Positions 54,621 to 63,819 of a stretch of DNA of 64,000 bases are shown here, one piece after another. The stretch covers positions 186,001 through 250,000 of the forward strand of contig CAKTEH010000001.1 in assembly GCA_934546935.1 (NCBI GenBank), in the 5' to 3' direction. The position numbers were made by a program, and so were the translations under genes. The notes below the pieces were generated by a model. It saw only the letters and a list, made by a program, of their open reading frames with translations. It was not told the DNA's origin and made no database searches. The DNA is from an uncultured Eubacteriales bacterium (GTDB lineage Bacteria; Bacillota; Clostridia; Oscillospirales; QAMX01). Within the stretch, counting starts at the first letter, position 1; each line of letters opens with the position of its first letter.

Positions 54621-55817
54621 CTATTTTTTCAGATAATCCTCAGGCGCCTGGTACTTGGGTGCGATGGGCGCGCGGGTTTCTTCCTCTTCCCAGTTTTCTT
54701 CCGCGCCGGCAGCGCCCGCATCATTCTGTTCAGAAAGCGCCGGGGATTCATCTGACGCAGACGCGGCAAGGTTGGAGGCTTTTGTACCAGGGCTGCTTTC
54801 CGGCTGTGTGGGGGCTGCGGGCGCCGAATCTACATGACGGAAATAAGACGGTTGCTGCGTTTGCCCTCTCTTCCCGCCGCGTACAGGAAGGAAGACGGCC
54901 AGTGCCAGTGCAAGTGTCAGCATGACAAACATACCGAAGCCTGTGTCCACGCCGGGAATAACGTCGGTAGTAAACCAGATGGAGACGGTCGTATATTTGG
55001 ATGCAAAAATGCTGTGGGCATAGGAATAATTGGAAAAGGGAATGCCCAGAAGGAGCTGGGAAAGGAAAACCAGGGCGGTCCGTGCGCCGACGGCAGTAAT
55101 CAGGTTGCCGGTACGGTATACCAGTATACCCAGCAGGCAGCCTAAAAGGATGTGGTTTGTGATCAGGAGCAGGTTCGGTTCCCGAATATTATTGAAGTAA
55201 AAATAATTGCATATGGAGGAGAGCACGGCGGCAGCGAAAATTGCGATGAGAGGATGGTTGCGCGCGCCGAAAGAGGAGAGCACCATGCCGCGAAAGAAAT
55301 ACTCTTCCGAAAAGCACATAATCAGAATGCACAATATGCCGAGCAGGAAGGAAAGCCAGTGAAAATCCCCGGCTCCGGAAATGCTGAAAATTCGGAAAAT
55401 GGAAAGAAAACCTAAGACTGCTGCCAGTACTGCGGCCCCGGCGAGGAAACCGGACAGGAAACGGCGGAAGAAACGCTCTTTGTGAAGTGCGAAACTCCGG
55501 CAGCTGCGCCCTTCCACCAGCTTCGCATACAGAATTCCCAGAGGAATAAGCAGGATAAAAGTAAAGGAATAAGCAATGACATTAAAATCGTCATAAATTG
55601 CATATTCCAGATTTTCTATGGCGCCGCTTTCGATCAGACTGGTAAGGATGGCGCTTACGCCGCCGAAAACCAGTTCCCGCAGTCCGTATGCGGCGTACAT
55701 ATAACCCCAGAACAATACAAAACACAGCAGCATGGTAATCAGGATCGGCGGGTTCTTTCGGGCACTGCGCGCATGAATCCAGGGATTGTCCTGCATTTTC
55801 CAGAAAAACATATCCAA
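54621..55817 (-). CDS. CPBP family intramembrane metalloprotease
   Basis: 398 residues with about eight membrane helices and the CPBP/CAAX-protease pattern: EEYFFRGMVLSSFGA (EExxxR), then FNNIREPNLLLITNHILLGCLLG with the second His. The C-terminal ~110 residues are disordered, rich in Pro, Ala, Ser and Glu (EENWEEEE). Members cleave membrane peptides; some protect against bacteriocins or process peptides. The target here is unknown. GGAG precedes the start. Confidence 0.88.
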   Translation of the reverse strand: MDMFFWKMQDNPWIHARSARKNPPILITMLLCFVLFWGYMYAAYGLRELVFGGVSAILTSLIESGAIENLEYAIYDDFNVIAYSFTFILLIPLGILYAKLVEGRSCRSFALHKERFFRRFLSGFLAGAAVLAAVLGFLSIFRIFSISGAGDFHWLSFLLGILCILIMCFSEEYFFRGMVLSSFGARNHPLIAIFAAAVLSSICNYFYFNNIREPNLLLITNHILLGCLLGILVYRTGNLITAVGARTALVFLSQLLLGIPFSNYSYAHSIFASKYTTVSIWFTTDVIPGVDTGFGMFVMLTLALALAVFLPVRGGKRGQTQQPSYFRHVDSAPAAPTQPESSPGTKASNLAASASDESPALSEQNDAGAAGAEENWEEEETRAPIAPKYQAPEDYLKK

Positions 55818-56012
55818 AAACTCCTTTTACGAATGTGAAATTACTGAGAATACCGGTAGTATAGCAGATCCTGCGTATTGTTTCAATTGGCACGGAAATT
55901 GTTTATTTTTCCTTAACATTTTCTGCGCGGCTTGCAAAAATACCGGACTTCAAGTATAATTGCCCTGCGGTATGGAAAAATATGTCAGGCCGTGCAGATT
56001 GGAAGTTTTGCC

Positions 56013-56756
56013 ATGATACAGAAATTAATGTCGCAGATGCGCCGCTGCTGCGAAGATTATGCGATGATTCACGATGGGGACCGCATTGCGGTGGGTTTAA
56101 GCGGAGGTAAGGATTCCCTTGTGATGCTTGCCGGGCTTGCCGGGATGCGCCGTTTCTATCCTGTGGAGTATACCCTGGAAGCCGTAACGGTAAGCCTTGG
56201 CATAGAAGGCGTGGACTACAGCGGGCTGCGGGCTTATTGCGCTAGCCTTGGAATTCGGCATACCCTGGTTGAAACGCGTTTAAACGAGTTGATTTTCGAG
56301 GTGCGCAAAGAATCGAACCCCTGCTCCCTTTGCTCCAAAATGCGCAAAGGTGCGTTGAATGACGCGGCGCTTGCGCTGGGATGCAACAAGGTTGCGTTGG
56401 GGCACAACCGCGATGATGCTGTGGAAACTTTTGTGATGAACCAGGTTTATGGCGGGCGTATCGGGTGTTTTTTGCCGGTGACATATTTAAGCCGGAAAGA
56501 GATTACGGTCATCCGTCCGATTTTGTATGTGCCGGAAAAGATGGCGCGGCGCACGGCGGCTGGGCTGGAGCTTCCGGTAGTGCATAACCCCTGCCCGGCG
56601 AATGGGGCAAGTTCCCGGACGGAGGTCAAGGCGCTTGTCCGGCGTTTGAACAGCGAATACCCGGGCTATTCGAACCGGGTTTTCGGCGCGATGCAGCGTC
56701 TTCCGCTGGAAGGCTGGGGTAAGCGGCGCGGGCCGGAAAAAGAGGAAGAGATATGA
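56013..56756 (+). CDS. TtcA-like tRNA 2-thiolation PP-loop ATPase
   Basis: 247 residues with the PP-loop SGGKDSLVML near residue 35 and a CSLC motif (CSLCSKMRKGAL) plus a later CPANG, typical of TtcA-type enzymes that thiolate cytidine 32 of tRNA with an Fe-S cluster. The GLELPVVHNPCP segment is also family-like. The ATG chosen has GGAAG upstream. It is the first gene of a tight plus-strand unit; its stop overlaps the glycosyltransferase start (ATGA). Confidence 0.82.
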   Translation: MIQKLMSQMRRCCEDYAMIHDGDRIAVGLSGGKDSLVMLAGLAGMRRFYPVEYTLEAVTVSLGIEGVDYSGLRAYCASLGIRHTLVETRLNELIFEVRKESNPCSLCSKMRKGALNDAALALGCNKVALGHNRDDAVETFVMNQVYGGRIGCFLPVTYLSRKEITVIRPILYVPEKMARRTAAGLELPVVHNPCPANGASSRTEVKALVRRLNSEYPGYSNRVFGAMQRLPLEGWGKRRGPEKEEEI

Positions 56757-57847
56757 ATATTTTACATCTGATGAATTTTGCGGGATCCAGCGGAAGCGAA
56801 AAGTACGTGCGTACCTTACTGACGCGGCAGATTGCGCAGGGGCATACGGTGACGCTGGCGTACAATATACATGGCCCGCTTGCCGATGAAGCGGCCGCCG
56901 CAGGGGCTGAAACTGTGCAGCTGCCAATGCGCTGTGTGCTTGACCTGCGCGCTGCACGACGGCTTGCGGAAATTTGCCGTCAGCGGCATATTGAGGTCGT
57001 GCATACGCATTTCCCACGGGAAAACTGTATTGCCATTCTGGCAAAGCACAGGTATCCGCAGATACGGGTTGTCAATACTTCGCATCTGGTATTTTCCACG
57101 GGGTTTGCCTGGCGGGTGCTTAACCGGTATTTTTCTGCGGACAATGCGGCTGTATTGTGCGTATGTTCTGAACAGCTGCATACCCTTTCTGCAAATGGCG
57201 TCCGCCCGGAACGGCTGCGGGTCGTGCATAACGGCATCCCGCCTGTCAACGCACAGCAGCTGCGTGACCGGTACCGAGCGTCCGTGCGGGCGGAGTTTGG
57301 GATTACGGATACGGCGCCGCTTGCGGTGACGCTGGCGCGCTTTACGCAGTCCAAAGGATTGGACGTCCTGATTCGCGCTATGGCTGTGCTGCATGATGCT
57401 GTGCCGGAAGCCCGCCTGATCCTGGCGGGAGAGGGCGAGGATTTTGAAAAAATCCGTGCGCAGATTCATGCGGCCGGGCTTAGTGCGGCGGTGTTTACCC
57501 CGGGCTTTCGGAAGGACTCGCAGGCGCTGCTTGCGGCGGGGGACATTTACGTTAATGCTTCCCGTTCTGGAGAAGCGCTCAGTTTTGCCATTATTGAGGC
57601 AATGGCGATGGGTCTTGCGCCGGTGATCAGCGATGCGGGAGGGAATCCGGATATCGTCGATGCGCACAGCGACTGGGGTGTGCAGTTTGCTTCCGGTGAC
57701 GCGGATGCGCTTGCAAAGATCCTGATCCGGCTGACGCGGGACATGCCGGCCTGTCAGGCAATGGGCCTGCGGGCAAAAGCGCGCGCGGAAGCGGAGTTCT
57801 CTGAAGATAAAATGTATGAAGAAACCATGAAAGCTTATCAGGCATAA
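56753..57847 (+). CDS. Family 4 glycosyltransferase
   Basis: 364-residue GT-B enzyme. The N-terminal half has the Rossmann start NILHLMNFAGSSGSEKYVRTLL; the C-terminal half has EGEDFEKIRAQI, a GFRKDSQALLAAGDIYV strand and ASRSGEALSFAIIEAMAMGLAPVISDAGGNPDIV, the GT4 nucleotide-sugar-binding EX7E-like region. It probably adds a sugar to a surface glycan. It is coupled to the upstream TtcA-like gene and followed 17 bases later by DUF4330. Confidence 0.88.
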   Translation: MNILHLMNFAGSSGSEKYVRTLLTRQIAQGHTVTLAYNIHGPLADEAAAAGAETVQLPMRCVLDLRAARRLAEICRQRHIEVVHTHFPRENCIAILAKHRYPQIRVVNTSHLVFSTGFAWRVLNRYFSADNAAVLCVCSEQLHTLSANGVRPERLRVVHNGIPPVNAQQLRDRYRASVRAEFGITDTAPLAVTLARFTQSKGLDVLIRAMAVLHDAVPEARLILAGEGEDFEKIRAQIHAAGLSAAVFTPGFRKDSQALLAAGDIYVNASRSGEALSFAIIEAMAMGLAPVISDAGGNPDIVDAHSDWGVQFASGDADALAKILIRLTRDMPACQAMGLRAKARAEAEFSEDKMYEETMKAYQA

Positions 57848-57863
57848 AGCGGAGGATAAAAAA

Positions 57864-58379
57864 ATGGACAACAAAAAAACACAGAAACGCAGATTTAACC
57901 TGCTTGACGCGGTAATTCTTCTCGTCGTGCTCGCAGTAGTTGCCTTTGCGGTATACAAGCTGCTTCCGGCCGAAAATAAGGCGGCGGTTGAAATGGCACA
58001 GATGTCATTTACCGCAGAAGAAGTGCCCGAATACGTCGCGGATGAACTGTACATCGGCGCGCCGGTAATGGACGCCGACCGCAGCATTTATCTGGGCGAA
58101 GTCGTTGATATCATTATCGAGGATTTCGTACTTTACGGGGCTGATGAACAGGGCGTTATGCATCCTACAGCAAAGCCTGGTTATAAAAATGTCACGGTTG
58201 TAACCTCGTTGGCCGTTAACCCCAGCGCATATGGGGCAAGCCTTTCGGGCGTGATTTATTCGGTCGGGCATACGGCTGCAATCCGCGCCGGATTTGCGAA
58301 AATGAATTGCGTTGTCAGCGGCGTTGCGTATGAAAACCCGGATGTAGCGCGCGCTTTGGCAGATGCGATTGTGGGATAA
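57864..58379 (+). CDS. DUF4330 domain membrane-anchored protein
   Basis: 171 residues: a Lys/Gln-rich start and one membrane helix (LLDAVILLVVLAVVAFAVYKLL), then a soluble outer domain. This matches DUF4330, found in Clostridia next to glycosyltransferases and O-antigen-ligase-like genes. GGAGG precedes the start. Its function is unknown; position suggests polymer assembly or export. It lies six bases before the next gene. Confidence 0.8.
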   Translation: MDNKKTQKRRFNLLDAVILLVVLAVVAFAVYKLLPAENKAAVEMAQMSFTAEEVPEYVADELYIGAPVMDADRSIYLGEVVDIIIEDFVLYGADEQGVMHPTAKPGYKNVTVVTSLAVNPSAYGASLSGVIYSVGHTAAIRAGFAKMNCVVSGVAYENPDVARALADAIVG

Positions 58380-58385
58380 GGCGCT

Positions 58386-59894
58386 ATGATCGCACAATTC
58401 ATTCAAAACCAAATTGCCGGAAGCGAGATCATCGGCGGTATCCTTGCGGGAGAGCGCGCCGCCGGGCGGGCCTTTGCCCGCGCCGGACGCGGCAGCGCTA
58501 TTGTCCGCAGGCTTGGCCCGCTGTTTTCCCGGTTTGACTTGTTCCGCCTGCAAAGGGAGGAAAGTGCAGTCTGCGCCTTTTTTTCCTGGCTGTTTGCACT
58601 TTTGCTGCGGGCTGTGTATGCAGTATATCATGCATTTTCCCGGATCCCGGGGCTGCGTTTGCTGCCGGGTTTTGCTGATGCAGTTTTAAAGCTGCATTTT
58701 TGCGATGTCTGCGCGCTGGCGGCGTCGGTGATGCTTTGCATATATCATGACAATTGGAATAATGGTTACATGCTTATTATGGCCGTGGTGCTTTCGGCGC
58801 TGTATCTGATCCGGCTGACAAGGCTTGAACGCCGGCCTTCCAGACTTCCGGTATCTCTTTATTTGTTTATCCTTGCCAGTGCGGCGATTATCCCGCTTGC
58901 GGGAGGAATCGGGGCAAACCTGCGGATTTATACTTATTTTATCAGCGCGTTTGCCTTTTTCTTCTGCATGGCCGGTTCAATCGAGGATCTTGAAGATTTG
59001 CGCCGGGTGTTCATGATCTTGTATGTGGCTGTACTGTATAATGCGCTTTTATCTGTTATTCAGGCGTACTATGGGGTTCCGGTCAACCTTTCGTATACGG
59101 ATGTTGCGACCAATCCGGATACGCCGGGGCGCGTTTATGCCAGCTTTTATAATCCAAATAACTTTGCAGAGATCCTTTGCCTTCTAATTCCGGGTTGCTT
59201 TGCGGCATTCATGACCTCACAGCGGATGACAAAGGCTGCAAAAGCGTTTATGGGATTGAGCTTTGTATTCCCGCTTCTTGCGCTGGTGCTGACGTATTCC
59301 CGTTCGGCATGGATTTCTTTTGCCCTAACGGTATGCGCTTCTATTGGGCTTTTGAATCTGGCCCTGATTCCTGTGGCGTTGGTGCTGGTGATTGTGGCAA
59401 TCCCGTTTTTGCCGTACAGCGTGAAAAACCGCATTATGTCCCTGTTTTCCGGTACGGATTCTTCCGTCGGATACCGGATCTATATTTGGCAGGGCTGTTA
59501 TGGTACAATGGCCAATGAACCGCTTGGCGGGTTTGGCTTGGGCCCGGATCACTTCTTCCTGGCATACAGCCGCTTTATGAATGAAAACGCCATGAAAGCG
59601 CCGCACAGCCATAACCTCTTTCTGGAGATATGGATGGAAACCGGCGCGGTTGGGATTTTGAGCTATCTTGCTTTTTTCATTACGACTATGAAAGGCGCGC
59701 TTGTGCATGCGCTGCGCAAAGGCTCGCGGTACCGGTATTTTTCCATAGCGCTGTTTTCTGCGATGTTTGGCCTGATTTTTATGTCAATGGTGGAATATAT
59801 CTGGTTTTATCCGCGGACAATGCTGTGCTTTTTCCTTGTTTTGGGAATGATCTGGGCGCTTTTGCGCTTGGCGGCGGATGAAACGAAAACTTGA
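58386..59894 (+). CDS. O-antigen ligase/polymerase-like membrane protein
   Basis: 502 residues with about a dozen membrane segments. The Wzy/WaaL-type pattern SRSAWISFALTVCAS and the large loop with GFGLGPDHFFLAYSRFMNENAMKAPHSHNLFLEIWMETGAVG are present, the conserved His-containing part of the family. It likely polymerises or attaches a surface glycan made with the upstream glycosyltransferase. Last gene of the unit, followed by a terminator. Confidence 0.86.
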   Translation: MIAQFIQNQIAGSEIIGGILAGERAAGRAFARAGRGSAIVRRLGPLFSRFDLFRLQREESAVCAFFSWLFALLLRAVYAVYHAFSRIPGLRLLPGFADAVLKLHFCDVCALAASVMLCIYHDNWNNGYMLIMAVVLSALYLIRLTRLERRPSRLPVSLYLFILASAAIIPLAGGIGANLRIYTYFISAFAFFFCMAGSIEDLEDLRRVFMILYVAVLYNALLSVIQAYYGVPVNLSYTDVATNPDTPGRVYASFYNPNNFAEILCLLIPGCFAAFMTSQRMTKAAKAFMGLSFVFPLLALVLTYSRSAWISFALTVCASIGLLNLALIPVALVLVIVAIPFLPYSVKNRIMSLFSGTDSSVGYRIYIWQGCYGTMANEPLGGFGLGPDHFFLAYSRFMNENAMKAPHSHNLFLEIWMETGAVGILSYLAFFITTMKGALVHALRKGSRYRYFSIALFSAMFGLIFMSMVEYIWFYPRTMLCFFLVLGMIWALLRLAADETKT

Positions 59895-59906
59895 ACCTTT
59901 TCTTGT

Positions 59907-59938
59907 TTCCCGGCGGGGTACTCCGCCGGGAAGTTTTT
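59907..59938 (+). terminator. Terminator after the O-antigen-ligase-like gene
   Basis: Stem TTCCCGGCGG/CCGCCGGGAA followed by GTTTTT. Confidence 0.85.
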
Positions 59939-60018
59939 ATATTTTGCCATATGCTGCGTACGATTCCTATATGTCAGAGGATGTGCGAGGGCAAACGGCG
60001 GAAAAACGCAAAATATTA

Positions 60019-60043
60019 GAGGCCCATCAAACGGATGGGCCTC
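60019..60043 (-). terminator. Terminator after nadE
   Basis: Perfect ten-base stem GAGGCCCATC with a short loop, 29 bases after the nadE stop on the minus strand. Confidence 0.65.
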
Positions 60044-60071
60044 GGATTATATTGGACTGAAAATTATATAA

Positions 60072-61985
60072 CTATAAAGCCTCCAACTCCTGCTGCCAGA
60101 GCGTATAGCTTGCGTCCGACGGCATCCGCCAATCCCCGCGCGGGGAAAGCGTAACCGAGCCGACTTTCGGGCCGTCCGGCAGGCAGCTGCGCTTAAACTG
60201 CTGCGCAAAGAAGCGGCGGTAAAAGATGCGCAGCCATTTGAGCATTGTTTCGCGGTCATATTCGCCGCCGAGCGCATATTCGGCAAGGCGCAGGATCTTG
60301 CACGGGGGGAAAGCCCAGCGGATCATATAGTACAGGTAAAAATCATGCAGCTCATAAGGCCCGACAAGATCCTCTGTTTTTTGACTGATTTCCCCTTCGA
60401 CGGCAGGGAGGAGTTCGGGTGAAACCGGTGTGGCGAGGATATCGTCCAAAACTGCGGACAGACCCGGTTCAGTGCTGCGGCGTGCGCCGGCAACATAGTT
60501 GACCAGGTGGCGTACCAGCGTTTTCGGGATAGAGGCATTAACGCCGTACATAGACATATGATCGCCGTTATAGGTGGCCCAGCCCAGGGCAAGTTCCGAC
60601 AGGTCGCCAGTGCCGATTACCAGCCCGCCAGTCTGGTTGGCAATGTCCATCAGCACCTGTGTACGTTCGCGCGCCTGACTGTTTTCAAAGGTGACGTCAT
60701 GGCAGGTTTCCTCCTGCCCGATATCGCGGAAATGTGCGCGTACGCTTTCCGTAATATCCACGGTACGCAGCTGTGCGCCGACATGTTCCGCAAGGATGAC
60801 GGCGTTGGAACGGGTCCGCCGCGTCGTTCCGAAGCAAGGCATGGTTACCGCAAGAATATCTGTCGTAGGCCGGCGGAGCATATGCATGGCCTCGGCCGTA
60901 ATCAGCAGTGCAAGCGTGGAATCCAGCCCGCCGGACAGTCCGATGACTGCCGTTTTTGCCCGTGTATGCTCCAGGCGTTTGCATAATCCCAGCGCTGACA
61001 GGCGCAGAATCTCTTCACAGCGTGCATGCCGGTCAGAAAGGTTCTCCGGAACAAAGGGGTGTGCGGAGATAGGACGGGTCAATACCGTCTGCACGGGCGA
61101 AAGGGTAAAGGGTACATTGAAAAATGCGGGCGTATTGTCTGTTTTATAAGAAGTTGTGCGCATACGTTCATGCGACAGACGGCCCAGGTCAAGTTGCGTT
61201 TTTATAATGCCGCACGCAAAGCGGCTTTCCTGAAGCAACGCGCCGTTTTCCGCGATGAGGTTATGCGCGCCAAATACCAGATCGGTGGAGCTCTCTCCTG
61301 CGCCGCAGGAAGCGTAGATATAGCCGCACATCAGCCGGCCGCTCTGGCCGCAGACCAGACTGCGGCGGTATGCGTCTTTCCCAACCATTTCATCGCTGGC
61401 TGACGGGTTGAGGATTACGGTGGCGCCGGCGGGAGCCAGGGAATTGGACGGCGGGTTGGCAGCCCAAAGATCCTCACAGATTTCTACCCCGACGCTGAGG
61501 CCGGGGACATTTTCACAGGAGAACACAAGCCCTGTGCCGAACAGCGTATCCTGTCCGGCAAATCGGAGGCTTTCTACCCCGGGCTCGCCGGGCGCAAACC
61601 AGCGCAGTTCATAAAACTCACCGTAATTGGGCAGATATTGTTTTGGGACAAGCCCTAGAAGCCGGCCTTTGTGTACAACAGCGGCACAGTTGTAAAGCTT
61701 GGCATTTTTCCGGACAGGAAGCCCTAAAACATACAGCATGTCCATACCGGAGGTCTGCGACAGAAGGAATTTCAGCGTATCTTCTGCGGCTGAAAGGAGC
61801 GTTGGCTGCAGGAATAAGTCGCCGCAGGTATAGGCGCTGATACACAGCTCCGGCAGGCAGAGGATGCGCACGCCTTGCTCCCATGCCTGTTGGATGCAGG
61901 CCAAAATCTGAGAACCGTTATATATGCAGTCGGCAACGCGGACTTCGGGGGTCGCGGCCGCTACGGTAAGAAAGCCGTCTTTCAT
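60072..61985 (-). CDS. nadE: Glutamine-dependent NAD+ synthetase
   Basis: 637 residues in two domains. The N-terminal carbon-nitrogen hydrolase domain (LCLPELCISAYTCGDLF with the catalytic Glu, KQYLPNYGEFYE with the Lys, and ASCGAGES with the Cys) makes ammonia from glutamine. The C-terminal synthetase has the PP-loop VIGLSGGLDSTLALL and amidates deamido-NAD. AAAGGA precedes the ATG; the ~65 extra upstream codons of the long frame are not supported. Confidence 0.94.
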   Translation of the reverse strand: MKDGFLTVAAATPEVRVADCIYNGSQILACIQQAWEQGVRILCLPELCISAYTCGDLFLQPTLLSAAEDTLKFLLSQTSGMDMLYVLGLPVRKNAKLYNCAAVVHKGRLLGLVPKQYLPNYGEFYELRWFAPGEPGVESLRFAGQDTLFGTGLVFSCENVPGLSVGVEICEDLWAANPPSNSLAPAGATVILNPSASDEMVGKDAYRRSLVCGQSGRLMCGYIYASCGAGESSTDLVFGAHNLIAENGALLQESRFACGIIKTQLDLGRLSHERMRTTSYKTDNTPAFFNVPFTLSPVQTVLTRPISAHPFVPENLSDRHARCEEILRLSALGLCKRLEHTRAKTAVIGLSGGLDSTLALLITAEAMHMLRRPTTDILAVTMPCFGTTRRTRSNAVILAEHVGAQLRTVDITESVRAHFRDIGQEETCHDVTFENSQARERTQVLMDIANQTGGLVIGTGDLSELALGWATYNGDHMSMYGVNASIPKTLVRHLVNYVAGARRSTEPGLSAVLDDILATPVSPELLPAVEGEISQKTEDLVGPYELHDFYLYYMIRWAFPPCKILRLAEYALGGEYDRETMLKWLRIFYRRFFAQQFKRSCLPDGPKVGSVTLSPRGDWRMPSDASYTLWQQELEAL

Positions 61986-62246
61986 GGCACAGATTCCTTT
62001 CCAGATTACAGTCGGATACCGACCGGGATTTCTATTCGATATTGTAAACGAAGCGGGCAGAAAAAGCAAGCGTGGGCAAAAAATCTCTCTTTTCCATTTG
62101 CGTTGATGCGGAGGCCTGCCGGGCAGGCCGTCCGCTTGGCTATATTTGTAATACCTGCAAGCATATGCTGTAATAAACAACTGCTTTTGCCAGATAATGA
62201 TCCGGAATGGGAGGCGGTCCGGGTAGAACTGCTTTTAAAACAATGC

Positions 62247-62782
62247 ATGAACAAAGATGTTAAGGTTCCTCGTGAACTGTTGATAAAGACCTATTTTAAA
62301 ACTTTTGCTGTTATGAACACGGCTGAAAATATGGAAGCCTACTTGGATCAGGCGTTTAATATAGACAAGTTTCGCGCCGAGCTGGCGGATGCGGATTCGT
62401 CCTTCTATTTTTTGTATTCCGGAGAAGAATTGGCCGGCTATTTAAAACTTAATGAAGCTTCTGCGCAAAGCGATATAAATGATAGGATTATAGGATTCAT
62501 TGGAGATTGAGAGGATCTATGTTTCGCGGGAGCTCCAGGGTAAGTGTCTGGGTAATTATTTAATGGATCGGGCGATTGTTATGGCGGCCGGACGGAAGAA
62601 ACAATATGTTTGGCTCGGCGTTTGGGAGAAAACTGAAAAGGCCCTTTTTTTATAAGAAGCATGGTTTTTGTAAAACCGGCACGCATGTGTTTTTGATGGA
62701 CGGCAATGCGCAGACAGATTATATAATGCGCAGGGATTTGGTTTTGAATCCCGTATGCAGGGCCTTGTACGTCGGTTTTTAA
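62247..62782 (+). pseudogene. Decayed GNAT acetyltransferase
   Basis: Three reading frames together give a GNAT: KTYFKTFAVMNTAENMEAYLDQAF to YSGEELAGYLKLNEASAQSDIN; then LEIERIYVSRELQGKCLGNYLMDRA with the acetyl-CoA loop; then FYKKHGFCKTGTHVFLM, NAQTDYIMRRDL. A frameshift lies before LEIERIYV (near 62500, closed by TGA at 62508-62510) and another in the T run at about 62644-62651. No good start or ribosome-binding site remains at the 5' end. Confidence 0.78.
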
Positions 62783-62813
62783 ACCGACCTCCGCCGGACA
62801 ACGGAGGGCGGTT
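62781..62813 (+). terminator. Terminator after the GNAT remnant
   Basis: Stem AAACCG-ACCTCCG / CGGAGGG-CGGTTT with an eight-base loop and a short T stretch. Confidence 0.65.
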
Positions 62814-62954
62814 TGTTGTATGCGCGGCCGGGAAAAAAAGAAAAAGGCAAAAAATCCACAGGAAGTTGACGCAGAGTTGATTTATATGGCCTAAAATAAG
62901 GAGAGGGTTTGGCCGGTCAGGCCAGCCGGAAGATTTTATAGTGAGGATACGCGT

Positions 62955-63731
62955 ATGCTTAGAATTTATGAACGCCGGCAGCTGCTCCATGCGGCATATT
63001 CCAATACGCAGATGCGGCTGGATGCGTATGGCGCGATGCGCCTGTTTCAAAATATAACCGGAGAGCACTCTATCGACCTGGGTGTGGATAATGATTCGAT
63101 GCTTTGCAAAAGCAATGCATTTTGGGTCGTAACGAAAATGAAAATGCGTTTTGTACAAACGCCGCGCATGTTTGAACAGGCATGGCTCCGGACCTGGCCG
63201 CTTGCCGCCAGGCACGGCGTATGTGAGCGCTGCTATACGCTTGAAACGCCGGAAGGCGGGGCACTCTGCGCACGCAGTGAATGGGCGCTGCTTGACGCCG
63301 GCACCCATAAGCTCCGTCGGCCGGAAAGCACATGTTATCCGGTGGATTTCGATTTTTGCACCGAACGTGTACTGGAAGAGCCGTTCCAGCGCCTGCGTCC
63401 GGATTTTACTGGCCTGCAGCCCTGCATGTACAGGCGGATCCTGCCAACGGATATTGATATGTCGCGCCACACCAACAACACACAGTATGCACGGTTTGTT
63501 TTGGACTGTTTCCCAGTGGCCTTCTTTGATGAGCATGAGCTTGCGGAACTGGAAATCCATTTCCTAAAAGAGAGCCGGGAGGGGGAAGAACTGGCTGTTT
63601 ATAAAGAACAAACATCTTCCGGAGTATACCTTCTTGCCGGGGTCAACGGAGCGGGCCAACGTGTTTTTGCCGCCTGTATGAAGGTTCGCAGGGCGGACTG
63701 GATGCAGCGTGAGGATATTGCTGCGGATTGA
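62955..63731 (+). CDS. Acyl-ACP thioesterase (FatA/FatB family)
   Basis: 258 residues in two hot-dog domains. The first has SNTQMRLDAYGAMRLFQNITGEHS, the second the catalytic region DIDMSRHTNNTQYARF (family Asn/His/acid). It releases free fatty acids from acyl-ACP in the cytosol. No other fatty-acid genes are next to it. GTGAGG lies upstream of the ATG. Confidence 0.9.
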   Translation: MLRIYERRQLLHAAYSNTQMRLDAYGAMRLFQNITGEHSIDLGVDNDSMLCKSNAFWVVTKMKMRFVQTPRMFEQAWLRTWPLAARHGVCERCYTLETPEGGALCARSEWALLDAGTHKLRRPESTCYPVDFDFCTERVLEEPFQRLRPDFTGLQPCMYRRILPTDIDMSRHTNNTQYARFVLDCFPVAFFDEHELAELEIHFLKESREGEELAVYKEQTSSGVYLLAGVNGAGQRVFAACMKVRRADWMQREDIAAD

Positions 63732-63746
63732 AGCGGCGGGGCAGCA

Positions 63747-63792
63747 GAACAAATTGCCTGCGCGTCTTATAAGACGCGCAGGCAATTTGTTC
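63747..63792. terminator. Bidirectional terminator
   Basis: Perfect 23-base inverted repeat, serving both the thioesterase and the minus-strand transporter gene. Confidence 0.88.
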
Positions 63793-63819
63793 TGTCCGGT
63801 TTCCAGGTACAGGCTGCTT

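Noticed and set aside
56816..58087. 423-codon minus-strand frame opposite the glycosyltransferase
   Set aside because: Shadow frame with Arg/His-rich translation, overlapping two well-supported genes.
62556..63560. 334-codon minus-strand frame opposite the thioesterase
   Set aside because: Shadow frame; the thioesterase has conserved catalytic residues.
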